A stretch of 11,522 nucleotides of DNA from Desulfobacterales bacterium (GTDB taxonomy: Bacteria > Desulfobacterota > DSM-4660 > Desulfatiglandales > Desulfatiglandaceae): NCBI GenBank assembly GCA_022013615.1, contig JAKLQB010000210.1, positions 1 to 11,522 on the forward strand. The letters run 5' to 3'. Position 1 is the stretch's first letter; every line of letters begins with the position of its first letter. Position numbers and translations under genes: made by a program. The notes beneath the pieces were generated by a model. It had not been told where the DNA came from. It searched no databases and was given only the letters and a program-made list of their open reading frames with translations. Of the stretch, positions 1-6,686 are shown piece by piece.

Positions 1-170
1 ATAGAATTATTTTCCGAGACCAGGTTAAGATAATTTAATATCGTGGACATAGCTCTCAGATCGGTTGTTCGAAGGAGAAGGTTCTTTTTAAACCTTAAAA
101 TAATGATATCTTCCATCCTGTTTGCGGAAAAAACATCATAATCCCGATCAAGATCTATGTCGTTTTCCAT
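1..170 (-). CDS. Partial CDS (N-terminus), probable enoyl-CoA hydratase/isomerase (crotonase) family
   Basis: An open frame begins at an ATG at 170 and runs off the window edge after 56 codons without a stop. AAAGGA lies about 9 bases before this ATG, in the same place relative to the upstream CBS-type stop codon as the UspA ribosome sites elsewhere in the window. The visible residues include an IIILRFKKNLLLRTTDL stretch followed by a helix ending LNLVSENNS, which resembles the first beta strand and helix of crotonase-family proteins (ILxLxxN... then VxEDxxI). This family match is from memory and only the first 56 residues can be judged. An earlier in-frame ATG at 188 overlaps the CBS-remnant stop but has no good ribosome site. 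If the family is right, the protein would act on an enoyl-CoA or related thioester, in line with the acyl-CoA enzymes upstream. The gene itself is fairly certain; the function is tentative. Confidence 0.55.
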   Translation of the reverse strand, partial: MENDIDLDRDYDVFSANRMEDIIILRFKKNLLLRTTDLRAMSTILNYLNLVSENNS

Positions 171-184
171 TTTGATTTTTCCTT

Positions 185-244
185 TCATCCAACAACCCAG
201 CTCGCAGGCTGTCTCAAATGCTCTCCATATGCTTCCTTCTTTTT
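185..244 (-). pseudogene. 3' remnant of a third CBS-ACT domain gene
   Basis: The 60 bases read KKKEAYGEHLRQPASWVVG and then TGA. This matches the extreme C-terminus of the two intact CBS-ACT proteins (KKQEVYQEYMRPSASWVVG and KKEVYQDYERPSGSWVVG), including the terminal SWVVG and the following GATGAAAGGA ribosome-site junction. The frame is closed upstream by a TAG at 247-245, immediately beside the stop codon of the GNAT-acyl-CoA synthetase (252-250), so nothing of the CBS or ACT domains remains. It appears to be the tail left after recombination joined the synthetase gene to a third CBS-ACT/crotonase module. It may still supply the ribosome site for the gene at 170. Confidence 0.75.
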
Positions 245-249
245 CTATA

Positions 250-2940
250 CTATCTTAGCATAATCTTGGCATCTACTATCCAGTACCCTTCTCCTCGCGG
301 CATCACCTTCACTGGATTGAAGTCAAGCTCGGCAATCTGTGGTGTATCTTCAACTAATGCTGAGAGCCTGAGCAGAAGATCCTCCAGAGATTCAGTGTCA
401 CTGGGTGGTGCGCCCCTGAATCCCTCAAACAGCTTTGTCATCTTGATGGATTTCACCAACTCTCTGGCATCCGAATCAGTAAGCGGGTGTAACCTGACGG
501 CCACATCCTTCATCAATTCGGCATACACTCCCCCCATGCCAAACATTATGAGAGGCCCAAAGGACGGGTCCAGCGTTACTCCGACGATCGCCTCTATCCC
601 TTCCTTTACCATGTGCTGCACAGTAACGCCCTCCATCTCATCTTGACGACCCATCTCGGCAAGCCTGGACTTAATATCGTTAAAGGCTCTCTTTACCTCT
701 ATTTCTGATTCAAGGTCGAGCTTGACCCCGCCGACATCGGTTTTGTGCACAATGGTGGACGAACTCAGCTTGACTGCAACGGGAAAGCCCACCCTCGAGG
801 CTGCGGTAGTTGCATCGTCTGCGGTTTTTGCCATCAGCGTCTCGGCAAAGCGTATGCCATAGCAGCTAAGTAGATTGGTTATCTCTTTCGGTGAAAGCCA
901 GAGCGGCCTATCGGTGCTCCGTGTCATTGCTCTTTCAATGAGCTTCCGTGCTCTTTCCCGCTTGATCCCTCGAATTTTAGGAATGGTCCCCTTCGGCTTC
1001 CTCAGCCATTCGCCATACTTAACTGCCCTGGCCAGAGCCAAGACAGCTTCCTCAGGGAATGCATAGGAGGGCACCAATTTGTCCTTGAAATCCAGTTTTG
1101 CCGTGAAACCCCGCTGCCCCATAAGACAGGCCAGCAGAGGTTTACGGTGCCTCAGAAAAACAGGCGCCACGCGCCGTATGGCGTCTTCCATTCCCTTATA
1201 TGAAACAATTACCGGCGGTGCAAATATGACAATAACGGCATCATTGCCTTTGTCATTAGCCAAAAGCTTTAATATACCCTCATACTGCTCATCGCTCGCG
1301 CTACCCGTCAAATCAAGGGGGTTGTGAATCCCGATATCCCGCTTATTAATAGATCTCAGTTCCTCTATGGTTTCTGGAGTGAATTCCGGCAGTTCAAGCC
1401 CGTGTTGCTCGCACGCATCTGCAGCAAGTATGCCCGGACCCCCTCCATTGGTTACTATCGCCACCCTTTTTCCCCTGGGCACCGGCTGATGTGAGAGCAC
1501 GGTGGCCACTGCAAACAGTTCCTCAAGGGTGTTTACCCTTATCATGCCAGCCTGGCGAAACAGGGCATCCGAGGCTATTTCCGAAGTAGCCAGGGCTCCG
1601 GTGTGCGAGGAAGCAGCGCGTGATCCAGCAGGGCTGCTGCCACTTTTAACGACTATTATGGGCTTGGCGGCCGAGACCCTTCTGGCAATGCGGGCAAATG
1701 TACGCGGATTGCCAAAGGACTCCAGGTAAAGCAAGATAACCCTTGTTGCCGGGTCTTGTTCCCAATATTGGAGCATATCATTGGCTGAGATATCTGCGCG
1801 ATTACCCACGCTTACAAAGGTGGATATTCCCATATTCAGGTTCTTGGCATAGTCCAGGATTGCCAGTCCCAACCCACCGCTCTGGGAAAGGAAGGCGACG
1901 TTGCCTCGCGGTGGGTAGATCCGTGAAAAGGTGGCGTTTAAACTTACTGCGGGATCAGTGTTGATGACCCCCATGCAGTTTGGACCCACTAACCGCATGC
2001 CATGGCCTAGAGTAATATCGCGTAGTTCTCTCTCACGGGCAGCCCCTTCGGACCCTCTTTCCTTAAACCCATCCGATATCACTATTATGGTGCGCACTCC
2101 CTTGCGGCCGCACTCATCAGTTACCTTGGGCACAAATTGGGCTGGCACTATGATAAGGGCCAAATCCACACTACCAGGGACATCGAGCACTGAAGGATAG
2201 GCCTTTACCGACATTACAGATTCGGCATTAGGGTTTACCGGGTAGACTACCCCGGAAAATTTGTTTTCCATTATGCACTGGAAAGGGAGCTGTCCGACGG
2301 TGCCAGACTTTGTTGAAGCACCGATGACTGCTACAGAGCGTGGATATAAGAGAGAACGAAGTGAGGTCACCGTTGCAACACGCTCCCTTTCCTCCTCCTT
2401 CTTAACTACTCTCTTGGTGCGGGCTATGGGAAATGTGATGTGATAAACACCTCCTGAAAGTTCACTTTCAACGTGGAAACCATAAGCCCTGAAGACACTC
2501 ATCATCTCTCTATTTTCACCTAATACATCTGCTTCAAAACTGGTAATGCCGTTTTCACGAGCCACGTTAGCCAGCCACTCCACGAGTTTGGTTCCAATGC
2601 CCTTTCCCTGGTAAGCATCCTCGATGGCAAGGGCCACCTCTGCAGAGTGCCTTTTTGGAAGGCGATAGTAGCGCCCGATAGCTACTATATCCTTTCGCTG
2701 ATCCCCACGTACCTCGGCTACAAAGGCAAAGGTGTTATTGTAATCCACCGTGCAGAATCGAATAGCATCGTCTCGGCCCAACTTCGGCAAAGAATGGAAC
2801 CGCAAGTATTTGGTTCGCCTGCTAATCCTGGAAACAAAGCCAAGCCAGCCCTCAATATCCTCGCTTCTTATGGGCCTCAGTATAATTCTTGAGCCATCCT
2901 TTAAAAGAACCTCAGTCTCATAGTGTGATGGATAATCCAT
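250..2940 (-). CDS. GNAT-fused ADP-forming acyl-CoA synthetase (acetate-CoA ligase type / Pat-like)
   Basis: An 896-residue cytosolic protein. Residues 1-175 form a GNAT acetyltransferase domain with the acetyl-CoA loop QGKGIG (111-116). From about 195 comes a CoA-binding Rossmann domain (RSVAVIGAS), then succinyl-CoA-ligase-like domains with the SSHTGAL motif (His446, the phospho-histidine position), and from about 680 an ATP-grasp domain containing VHKTDVGGV (His732). Both histidines used for phosphoryl transfer in ADP-forming acyl-CoA synthetases are present, so ligase activity (acyl-CoA + ADP + Pi to acid + ATP, reversible) looks possible; as far as I recall, enterobacterial Pat lacks the active-site histidine and has its GNAT domain at the C-terminus. 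The GNAT part could acetylate lysines of CoA ligases, as Pat does. The ATG at 2940 has GGAG 8 bases upstream. The gene lies 92 bp after UspA of cassette A. It looks more GC-rich than its neighbours by eye. The substrate is unknown. Confidence 0.9.
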   Translation of the reverse strand: MDYPSHYETEVLLKDGSRIILRPIRSEDIEGWLGFVSRISRRTKYLRFHSLPKLGRDDAIRFCTVDYNNTFAFVAEVRGDQRKDIVAIGRYYRLPKRHSAEVALAIEDAYQGKGIGTKLVEWLANVARENGITSFEADVLGENREMMSVFRAYGFHVESELSGGVYHITFPIARTKRVVKKEEERERVATVTSLRSLLYPRSVAVIGASTKSGTVGQLPFQCIMENKFSGVVYPVNPNAESVMSVKAYPSVLDVPGSVDLALIIVPAQFVPKVTDECGRKGVRTIIVISDGFKERGSEGAARERELRDITLGHGMRLVGPNCMGVINTDPAVSLNATFSRIYPPRGNVAFLSQSGGLGLAILDYAKNLNMGISTFVSVGNRADISANDMLQYWEQDPATRVILLYLESFGNPRTFARIARRVSAAKPIIVVKSGSSPAGSRAASSHTGALATSEIASDALFRQAGMIRVNTLEELFAVATVLSHQPVPRGKRVAIVTNGGGPGILAADACEQHGLELPEFTPETIEELRSINKRDIGIHNPLDLTGSASDEQYEGILKLLANDKGNDAVIVIFAPPVIVSYKGMEDAIRRVAPVFLRHRKPLLACLMGQRGFTAKLDFKDKLVPSYAFPEEAVLALARAVKYGEWLRKPKGTIPKIRGIKRERARKLIERAMTRSTDRPLWLSPKEITNLLSCYGIRFAETLMAKTADDATTAASRVGFPVAVKLSSSTIVHKTDVGGVKLDLESEIEVKRAFNDIKSRLAEMGRQDEMEGVTVQHMVKEGIEAIVGVTLDPSFGPLIMFGMGGVYAELMKDVAVRLHPLTDSDARELVKSIKMTKLFEGFRGAPPSDTESLEDLLLRLSALVEDTPQIAELDFNPVKVMPRGEGYWIVDAKIMLR

Positions 2941-2958
2941 ATTAACTTCTCCGGACTA

Positions 2959-2988
2959 ATTTTACGGATCTTTGTGCATGTGTTCCAA
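2959..2988 (-). promoter_or_regulatory. Possible sigma-70-type internal promoter before the GNAT-acyl-CoA synthetase
   Basis: On the minus strand TTGGAA (2988-2983) and TAAAAT (2964-2959) are separated by 18 bases, a passable -35/-10 pair in the 92-bp gap between UspA and the synthetase, just before its ribosome site. Such matches are common by chance in AT-rich gaps. It would let the synthetase be expressed apart from the sigma-54 promoter further upstream. Confidence 0.2.
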
Positions 2989-3032
2989 ATCTCGTCTTAT
3001 GCCGACTCTCAGAAAGGCTGTATATGACTACT

Positions 3033-3509
3033 CTAAGGCCGTTCGATCTTTTTCTTACAAGGGATTACAAAGAGAGGAAACGGGCTGTGCCGCAGGACCT
3101 TTTCAGCAACACTGCCGAAAAAGACATGCTCTATCCCTGTTCTGCCGTGTGTGCCCACGACAATAATATCCACCTTCTCATCCTTTGCAAACTTGAGTAT
3201 TTCCTCATCTTCCCTGCCGGATTTGGTAACGATTTCATATCTGATCCCGTTCTTAATCTTGTTTACATAGCGCTCCTGGTAGTTATTATCGAGATCTTCT
3301 TCTATAGCCTTTTGGATTTGGTCTAACTGTTCATTGGTTATCATATTCATTGCAAATGCCTGATGCGGGTTAGCAGGTATCACATGTAAAATATAAAGGA
3401 GGCCTTCATCTCTCTTGGCAATACCATAGGCAAACTCAAAGGCATAATCTGAGTTTTCAGAAAAATCCGTGCAGAAAAGCACTTTTTTGTATTTTGGATA
3501 TTCCATCAT
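3033..3509 (-). CDS. UspA-family universal stress protein, cassette A copy
   Basis: A 158-residue single-domain universal stress protein. The ATP-binding signature G-x2-G-x9-G-S is intact (Gly119, Gly122, Gly132-Ser133) with Asp15 in the CTDFS strand, so it belongs to the nucleotide-binding Usp class. I chose the ATG at 3509 because AAAGGAG lies just upstream and the paralogue at 7601 starts identically; a longer frame from a TTG at 3533 would overlap the CBS gene and place the ribosome site inside the gene. It follows the CBS-ACT gene by 13 bp and is surely cotranscribed with it. Residues 1-45 and 96-158 nearly match the other copy (1 and 4 differences), whereas residues 46-95 share only about 18 of 50. 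Usp proteins bind ATP/AMP, so a role as an energy-state sensor beside the acyl-CoA synthetase is an inference. Confidence 0.93.
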   Translation of the reverse strand: MMEYPKYKKVLFCTDFSENSDYAFEFAYGIAKRDEGLLYILHVIPANPHQAFAMNMITNEQLDQIQKAIEEDLDNNYQERYVNKIKNGIRYEIVTKSGREDEEILKFAKDEKVDIIVVGTHGRTGIEHVFFGSVAEKVLRHSPFPLFVIPCKKKIERP

Positions 3510-3522
3510 TTTTCTTCTCCTT

Positions 3523-4236
3523 TCATCCCACAACCCAGCTCGCTGATGGTCTCATATACTCTTGATACACTTCCTGCTTCTTCTCAACGTGGTCCACAAG
3601 GTAGAGCATGTTTGACTTTTCCTTAAGCTCGTTTTTCAGTTGTTCCAGTCTTCCCCGATCACAATTACATGCCCTTATGTAGACATGCCGGTAGTCGGAC
3701 TTTTTATCATAGCTGCTTAAAATACTCACCACGCTGCAACCGTACTTCCGAATAATGTCGGCAACCTCTTTAATGGAGCCAGGCCGGTTTTCCAGTTGAA
3801 AACCCAACTGGATACCTTTTTCCCGTACACCGGTTAGAGAAACCATGACACGGAAAATATCGGTCTGAGTGATGATTCCCACCACCTGCCCTTTATTGTC
3901 CACCACTGGAGCGCCGGATAATTTATTGTCCAGAAGGACCTCAGCAGCTTCATCAATAGTAGAATCCACGGGGATTGTAATCGGATCTTTGGTCATGATG
4001 TCCTTGACCTTGATTTTAGAAATCAGAAATAGAAGTTCATGAATTTCCAATGTGGTGGCATCTGAGGCAGAGGCCCTTTTGAGGTCCCTGTCCGTTACAA
4101 CACCCACAAGCTTCCCCTTTTCCATGACCGGCAGACCTCTAATATTATGTTCCTTTAAAAGCCTGGTCGCATACTGCATTGAATCGTTTACATCCACAGT
4201 AATCACATCTTTACTCATCCAGTTTTCTACTAACAT
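3523..4236 (-). CDS. CBS-CBS-ACT domain protein, cassette A copy
   Basis: A 237-residue soluble protein. CBS motif 1 covers about residues 1-56 (MSKDVITV ... LVGVVTDRDL), CBS motif 2 about 77-132 (IMTKDPITI ... VVGIITQTDIFRV), and an ACT-type domain about 141-215 (FQLENRPGSIKEVADIIRKYG). CBS pairs commonly bind adenine nucleotides or S-adenosylmethionine and ACT domains bind small metabolites, so this is probably a ligand-sensing regulatory subunit without enzyme activity; the ligand is not predictable here. The ATG at 4236 has AAAGGAG 7 bases upstream and matches the paralogue's start; a TTG at 4254 would add six residues encoded by the ribosome site itself. It is the first gene after the sigma-54-type promoter at 4319-4334. 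Its TGA stop runs directly into the AAAGGAG of the UspA gene. Confidence 0.92.
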   Translation of the reverse strand: MLVENWMSKDVITVDVNDSMQYATRLLKEHNIRGLPVMEKGKLVGVVTDRDLKRASASDATTLEIHELLFLISKIKVKDIMTKDPITIPVDSTIDEAAEVLLDNKLSGAPVVDNKGQVVGIITQTDIFRVMVSLTGVREKGIQLGFQLENRPGSIKEVADIIRKYGCSVVSILSSYDKKSDYRHVYIRACNCDRGRLEQLKNELKEKSNMLYLVDHVEKKQEVYQEYMRPSASWVVG

Positions 4237-4318
4237 TTTTTGTCTCCTTTCCAATTACTTGTCTAATCTTGATTATTGGTTCATAAGTACGCCGTTTTGT
4301 CTTTTGAAATTCTTTAAG

Positions 4319-4334
4319 AGCATGAACCATGCCA
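4319..4334 (-). promoter_or_regulatory. Sigma-54 (-24/-12) promoter of cassette A
   Basis: The minus strand reads TGGCATGGTTCATGCT, against the consensus TGGCAC-N5-TTGCW: GG and GC are at the required spacing and 9 of the 11 specified positions match. A transcript would start near 4308, giving a leader of about 72 nt before the CBS-ACT ATG at 4236. The same element with the same two deviations occurs before cassette B. A sigma-54 activator gene lies nearby at 8696-10102. Confidence 0.8.
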
Positions 4335-4362
4335 TTAAATATGGTATAAATAACCGTAATAA

Positions 4363-4375
4363 TGTCAAATGGTTA
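4363..4375 (+). promoter_or_regulatory. IHF-like site between promoter and upstream activator site, cassette A
   Basis: TGTCAAATGGTTA differs from the IHF consensus WATCAANNNNTTR only at its second position. It starts 28 bp upstream of the -24/-12 element, in the zone where IHF bends DNA at many sigma-54 promoters. Cassette B has the equivalent sequence at exactly the same distance. IHF consensus matches are loose, so the conservation carries most of the weight. Confidence 0.5.
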
Positions 4376-4397
4376 TCCTGACCTACCGCTTCAGATT

Positions 4398-4419
4398 ATT
4401 TTATTGGACATGAAAATTT
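4398..4419. promoter_or_regulatory. Perfectly conserved AT-rich block, cassette A
   Basis: Twenty-two bases centred on TTATTGGACATGAAAA are identical to 8515-8536 before cassette B, while sequence between here and the promoter has diverged. No known binding motif is recognised. The block may be an extra protein site or DNA needed for looping between activator and promoter. A short plus-strand frame starting in it is not shared by the other copy. Confidence 0.45.
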
Positions 4420-4426
4420 GGAAAAA

Positions 4427-4457
4427 TTGCGAAGTCTTTTTTCGCAAAATTTCGAAA
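4427..4457. promoter_or_regulatory. Probable upstream activator (enhancer) sites, cassette A
   Basis: Two overlapping inverted repeats are visible. TTTCG-N8-CGAAA at 4440-4457 lies 105 bp upstream of the -24/-12 element and is kept at the same distance in cassette B. TTGCGAA (4427-4433) pairs with TTCGCAA (4441-4447) across 7 bases, but its left arm is lost in cassette B. Dyads 100-150 bp upstream are typical targets for NtrC-type activators. That the activator at 8696-10102 binds here is inferred from proximity and motif conservation. Confidence 0.6.
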
Positions 4458-4463
4458 TTAGAA

Positions 4464-4686
4464 TGACAATATATGCCAGATCAATGAGTTCATCGATCTC
4501 CTCCACTTCTCTGAAGACCCGAAGACCAAGTATTTCACCGCCTTGAGGATTTATTGGATACACCTTGTGGGGATAACCACCTCACACGACATTTTCCAAC
4601 ACCGTATACCCTATCTTGGCCGTATCATGGGATGCCCCGATTACTGCAATGGATCGCGGCTCGAAGAGGTATCTCATATTCGTCAT
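4464..4686 (-). pseudogene. Truncated, nonsense-interrupted ADP-forming acyl-CoA synthetase remnant
   Basis: From an ATG at 4686 the frame reads LFEPRSIAVIGASHD, then KIGYTVLENVV, an in-frame TGA at 4584-4582 (codon 35), and continues in the same frame with GGYPHKVYPINPQGGEILGL and a VEEIDELIDLA stretch. This is the N-terminal CoA-binding domain of an ADP-forming acyl-CoA synthetase; many homologues have serine at the interrupted position, so one TCA-to-TGA change would explain the stop. Homology ends near 4464, exactly where sequence shared with the cassette B control region begins, so the rest of the gene was lost at a recombination joint. The ATG is 6 bp after the CoA-transferase stop with AGGGGG just before it, suggesting it was once translationally coupled. 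It is not a fragment of the intact gene at 250-2940, whose matching region differs substantially. Confidence 0.85.
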
Positions 4687-4692
4687 ACCAAA

Positions 4693-6585
4693 TTACCCCC
4701 TGAACATCATTTTCAATTCAAAGACACCTGCACTTATACTTTTTTGTATGTCAAAGCCCATCTTTTGAAATACATGAAGCATTGGTTTGTTATCTGCCAA
4801 CACCTCTGCCGTAAAGCCAAGAAGCCCTTGTTTCTGGGCCAGGTACGTAAGATACTTGAGTAATTCCGTACCTACTCCTCTCTTCTGAAAATCGTCCCTT
4901 ACCACGAATGCTGCCTCTGCAGTATGTGTGTTTTTGTCAATATAATGCCGTCCCACTCCAATGATCTCTTCTTTTTGTGCATGCTCTATCACTGCAAAAA
5001 TTGCCATTTCTTCAGCATAGTCAATAATTACAAATTTCTGTAAAAACTCATGCGGCATATCAGTCCGTCTGGAAAAAAACCTCCGATACAGGCTCTGATC
5101 TGAAAGAGAATACACGAAGTCTTTAAGTAATCGCTCATCACTGATTTTTGCAGGTCTTAGAAAGATTTCAAGGCCGGTTTCTGTAGTTCTAAAGGTCTCC
5201 AGGTCTTCAGGGTACTCCCCTTTCTTGCCTGGTATGAACGCTTGATCCTTATATATCAGATTCAGATTCTTTGCCTCTTCTATGAGTGAAGGTCTGAACT
5301 TTGGATGTGCTATGGATATTAATTGCATTGCACGTTCTCTGATGTTTTTCCCGTGCAGATATGCTATTCCGTATTCTGTTATAACATAGTGAATATCTCC
5401 TCTGTTCAAAGTGACGCCCGCTCCCTCTTTGAGAAATGGCACTATTCTTGAAACTGTACCATCCTTTGCAGTTGATTGAATTGTGAGTATTGTTTTGCCA
5501 TTAGGTGATAAAACGGCACCTCTCATAAAGTCAGCCTGCCCTCCTATCCCGCTATAGAATATCTTTCCTATGGATTCTGCAGTCGCCTGACCTGTGAGAT
5601 CCACTTCCAGGGCGCTGTTTATCGCAACTATATTGTTATGCTGGGCAATAACCAGGGGATTATTGGTATACTCAATGGTCCTGAATTCTATCCCTGGATT
5701 ATCATGAATGTATTCATAGGTCTCCTTTTTGCCCATACAGAAGGTTGCCACTGTTTTTCCGCGGTCAATACTCTTTTTTGTGTTATCAATAACCCCATCC
5801 TTCATCAGTTCCACAATTGCATCACTCAATAGCTCTGTATGTACTCCAAGATGCTTTTTGGTGCTGAGATTTGAGAGTATTGCATTTGGTATGCTTCCAT
5901 ATCCAACTTGAATTGTATCCCCGTCTTCGATGATCCGCGCAGCATATTTCCCGATCTGATGGGCAATTTCGTCAGAAACTTCTGTTTTGTATTCCAATAT
6001 TGGTTCGTCATGAGGGATAACAAAATCAACATCATCTATATGTATGAAGGTATCTCCATGGACACGAGGCATATTGGAATTAACTTGGGCTATCACCGTT
6101 GAAGCATTTTCCACTGCTGCCTTCGTTATATCAACACTTACACCCAAACTCATATAGCCATGACCATCGGGTGGTGAGGTCTGTATCATGGCCACATCAA
6201 CAGGTATAAGTTTGCGATAAAGGAGTTTGGGGACCTGTGACAAGAATATAGGAGTATAATCCGCAACCCCTTTATTGATTGCATCTCTGGTATTGTTTCC
6301 TATGAAGAAGGAGTTATGCCGAAAATTATGCCTTAATTTTTGATCCGTGTAGGGCGCAACACCAAGTGTCCATACATGAAACACCTCGGCATCGAAAAAA
6401 GCCTTTGGATGAGATCGTGTATAATTTGTGAGGGCGTTCACCAGGTACTGAGGTTCACCACAGCCCGTACTGATAAATATGTGGTCACCTCTGTGGACGT
6501 GACTGAATATTTGGTCCTCTGACACAACCTTCTCAGGGTACCGCTTCATCATCTCATCCAGTATTTCATTGTTTTTATTTTGCAA
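4693..6585 (-). CDS. Acetyl-CoA hydrolase/4-hydroxybutyrate CoA-transferase family protein with C-terminal GNAT domain
   Basis: A 630-residue cytosolic protein. Residues about 15-440 are a class I-type CoA-transferase of the acetyl-CoA hydrolase/4-hydroxybutyrate CoA-transferase family: SPPDGHGYMSLGVSVD (137-152), the GYGSIPNAIL loop (228-237), VHTELLSD with Glu251 at the position of the covalent catalytic glutamate of 4-hydroxybutyrate CoA-transferase, and GIGGQADFMRGA (346-357). Residues about 470-630 form a GNAT domain with QKRGVG (567-572). The first part would move CoA between acyl groups or hydrolyse an acyl-CoA; the GNAT part could acetylate a protein lysine in response to acetyl-CoA. 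The start is uncertain: the longest frame opens with TTG at 6585 without a clear ribosome site, while an ATG at codon 12 has a weak GGA upstream. It follows the receiver gene by 101 bp and precedes the synthetase relic by 6 bp. Confidence 0.9.
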   Translation of the reverse strand: MQNKNNEILDEMMKRYPEKVVSEDQIFSHVHRGDHIFISTGCGEPQYLVNALTNYTRSHPKAFFDAEVFHVWTLGVAPYTDQKLRHNFRHNSFFIGNNTRDAINKGVADYTPIFLSQVPKLLYRKLIPVDVAMIQTSPPDGHGYMSLGVSVDITKAAVENASTVIAQVNSNMPRVHGDTFIHIDDVDFVIPHDEPILEYKTEVSDEIAHQIGKYAARIIEDGDTIQVGYGSIPNAILSNLSTKKHLGVHTELLSDAIVELMKDGVIDNTKKSIDRGKTVATFCMGKKETYEYIHDNPGIEFRTIEYTNNPLVIAQHNNIVAINSALEVDLTGQATAESIGKIFYSGIGGQADFMRGAVLSPNGKTILTIQSTAKDGTVSRIVPFLKEGAGVTLNRGDIHYVITEYGIAYLHGKNIRERAMQLISIAHPKFRPSLIEEAKNLNLIYKDQAFIPGKKGEYPEDLETFRTTETGLEIFLRPAKISDERLLKDFVYSLSDQSLYRRFFSRRTDMPHEFLQKFVIIDYAEEMAIFAVIEHAQKEEIIGVGRHYIDKNTHTAEAAFVVRDDFQKRGVGTELLKYLTYLAQKQGLLGFTAEVLADNKPMLHVFQKMGFDIQKSISAGVFELKMMFRG

Positions 6586-6686
6586 AAATTGTCTCGTTTC
6601 TGGACGGATACAAGGTAATCAGGGGGCTTACATATCAGTCCCTTGACTCCAAAATTGGCAAAGAGATAACGTTCATCTTTTTTATC

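Larger units (their letters stand above)
3033..4464 (-). repeat. Duplicated cassette A: control region + CBS-ACT + UspA (pairs with 7125-8581)
   Basis: This segment is a diverged direct repeat of 7125-8581. Both copies contain, in the same order and orientation, the upstream inverted repeat, conserved block, IHF-like site, sigma-54 element, CBS-ACT gene (714 bp in both) and UspA gene (477 bp in both), with similar short gaps. Long stretches are nearly identical at DNA level, including silent sites, whereas others (leader, centre of UspA, parts of the ACT domain) are strongly diverged. The distal ends coincide with gene relics (4464) or with different downstream genes. Confidence 0.85.

Noticed and set aside
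218..646. Plus-strand open frame of 142 codons opposite the GNAT-acyl-CoA synthetase
   Set aside because: It lies opposite the end of a well-supported gene, shows no domain motif and has no ribosome site. The same holds for the other plus-strand frames throughout the window.
2975..2990. TTTGGAACACATGCAC before the GNAT-acyl-CoA synthetase as a sigma-54 element
   Set aside because: GG and GC are three bases too close together for a -24/-12 promoter.
4237..4254. TTG at 4254 (and TTG at 3533) as starts of the CBS-ACT and UspA genes of cassette A
   Set aside because: Both would translate through the AAAGGAG ribosome site, and the paralogous copies start cleanly at the internal ATGs with equal lengths.
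4411..4467. Short plus-strand frame of 18 codons in the cassette A control region
   Set aside because: The matching sequence in cassette B has a stop after three codons, so the conservation there is regulatory, not coding.
4582..4584. TGA in the synthetase remnant as a possible selenocysteine codon
   Set aside because: The position is not catalytic, no selenocysteine hairpin is evident, and the gene is truncated shortly afterwards, so a nonsense mutation is the simpler explanation.
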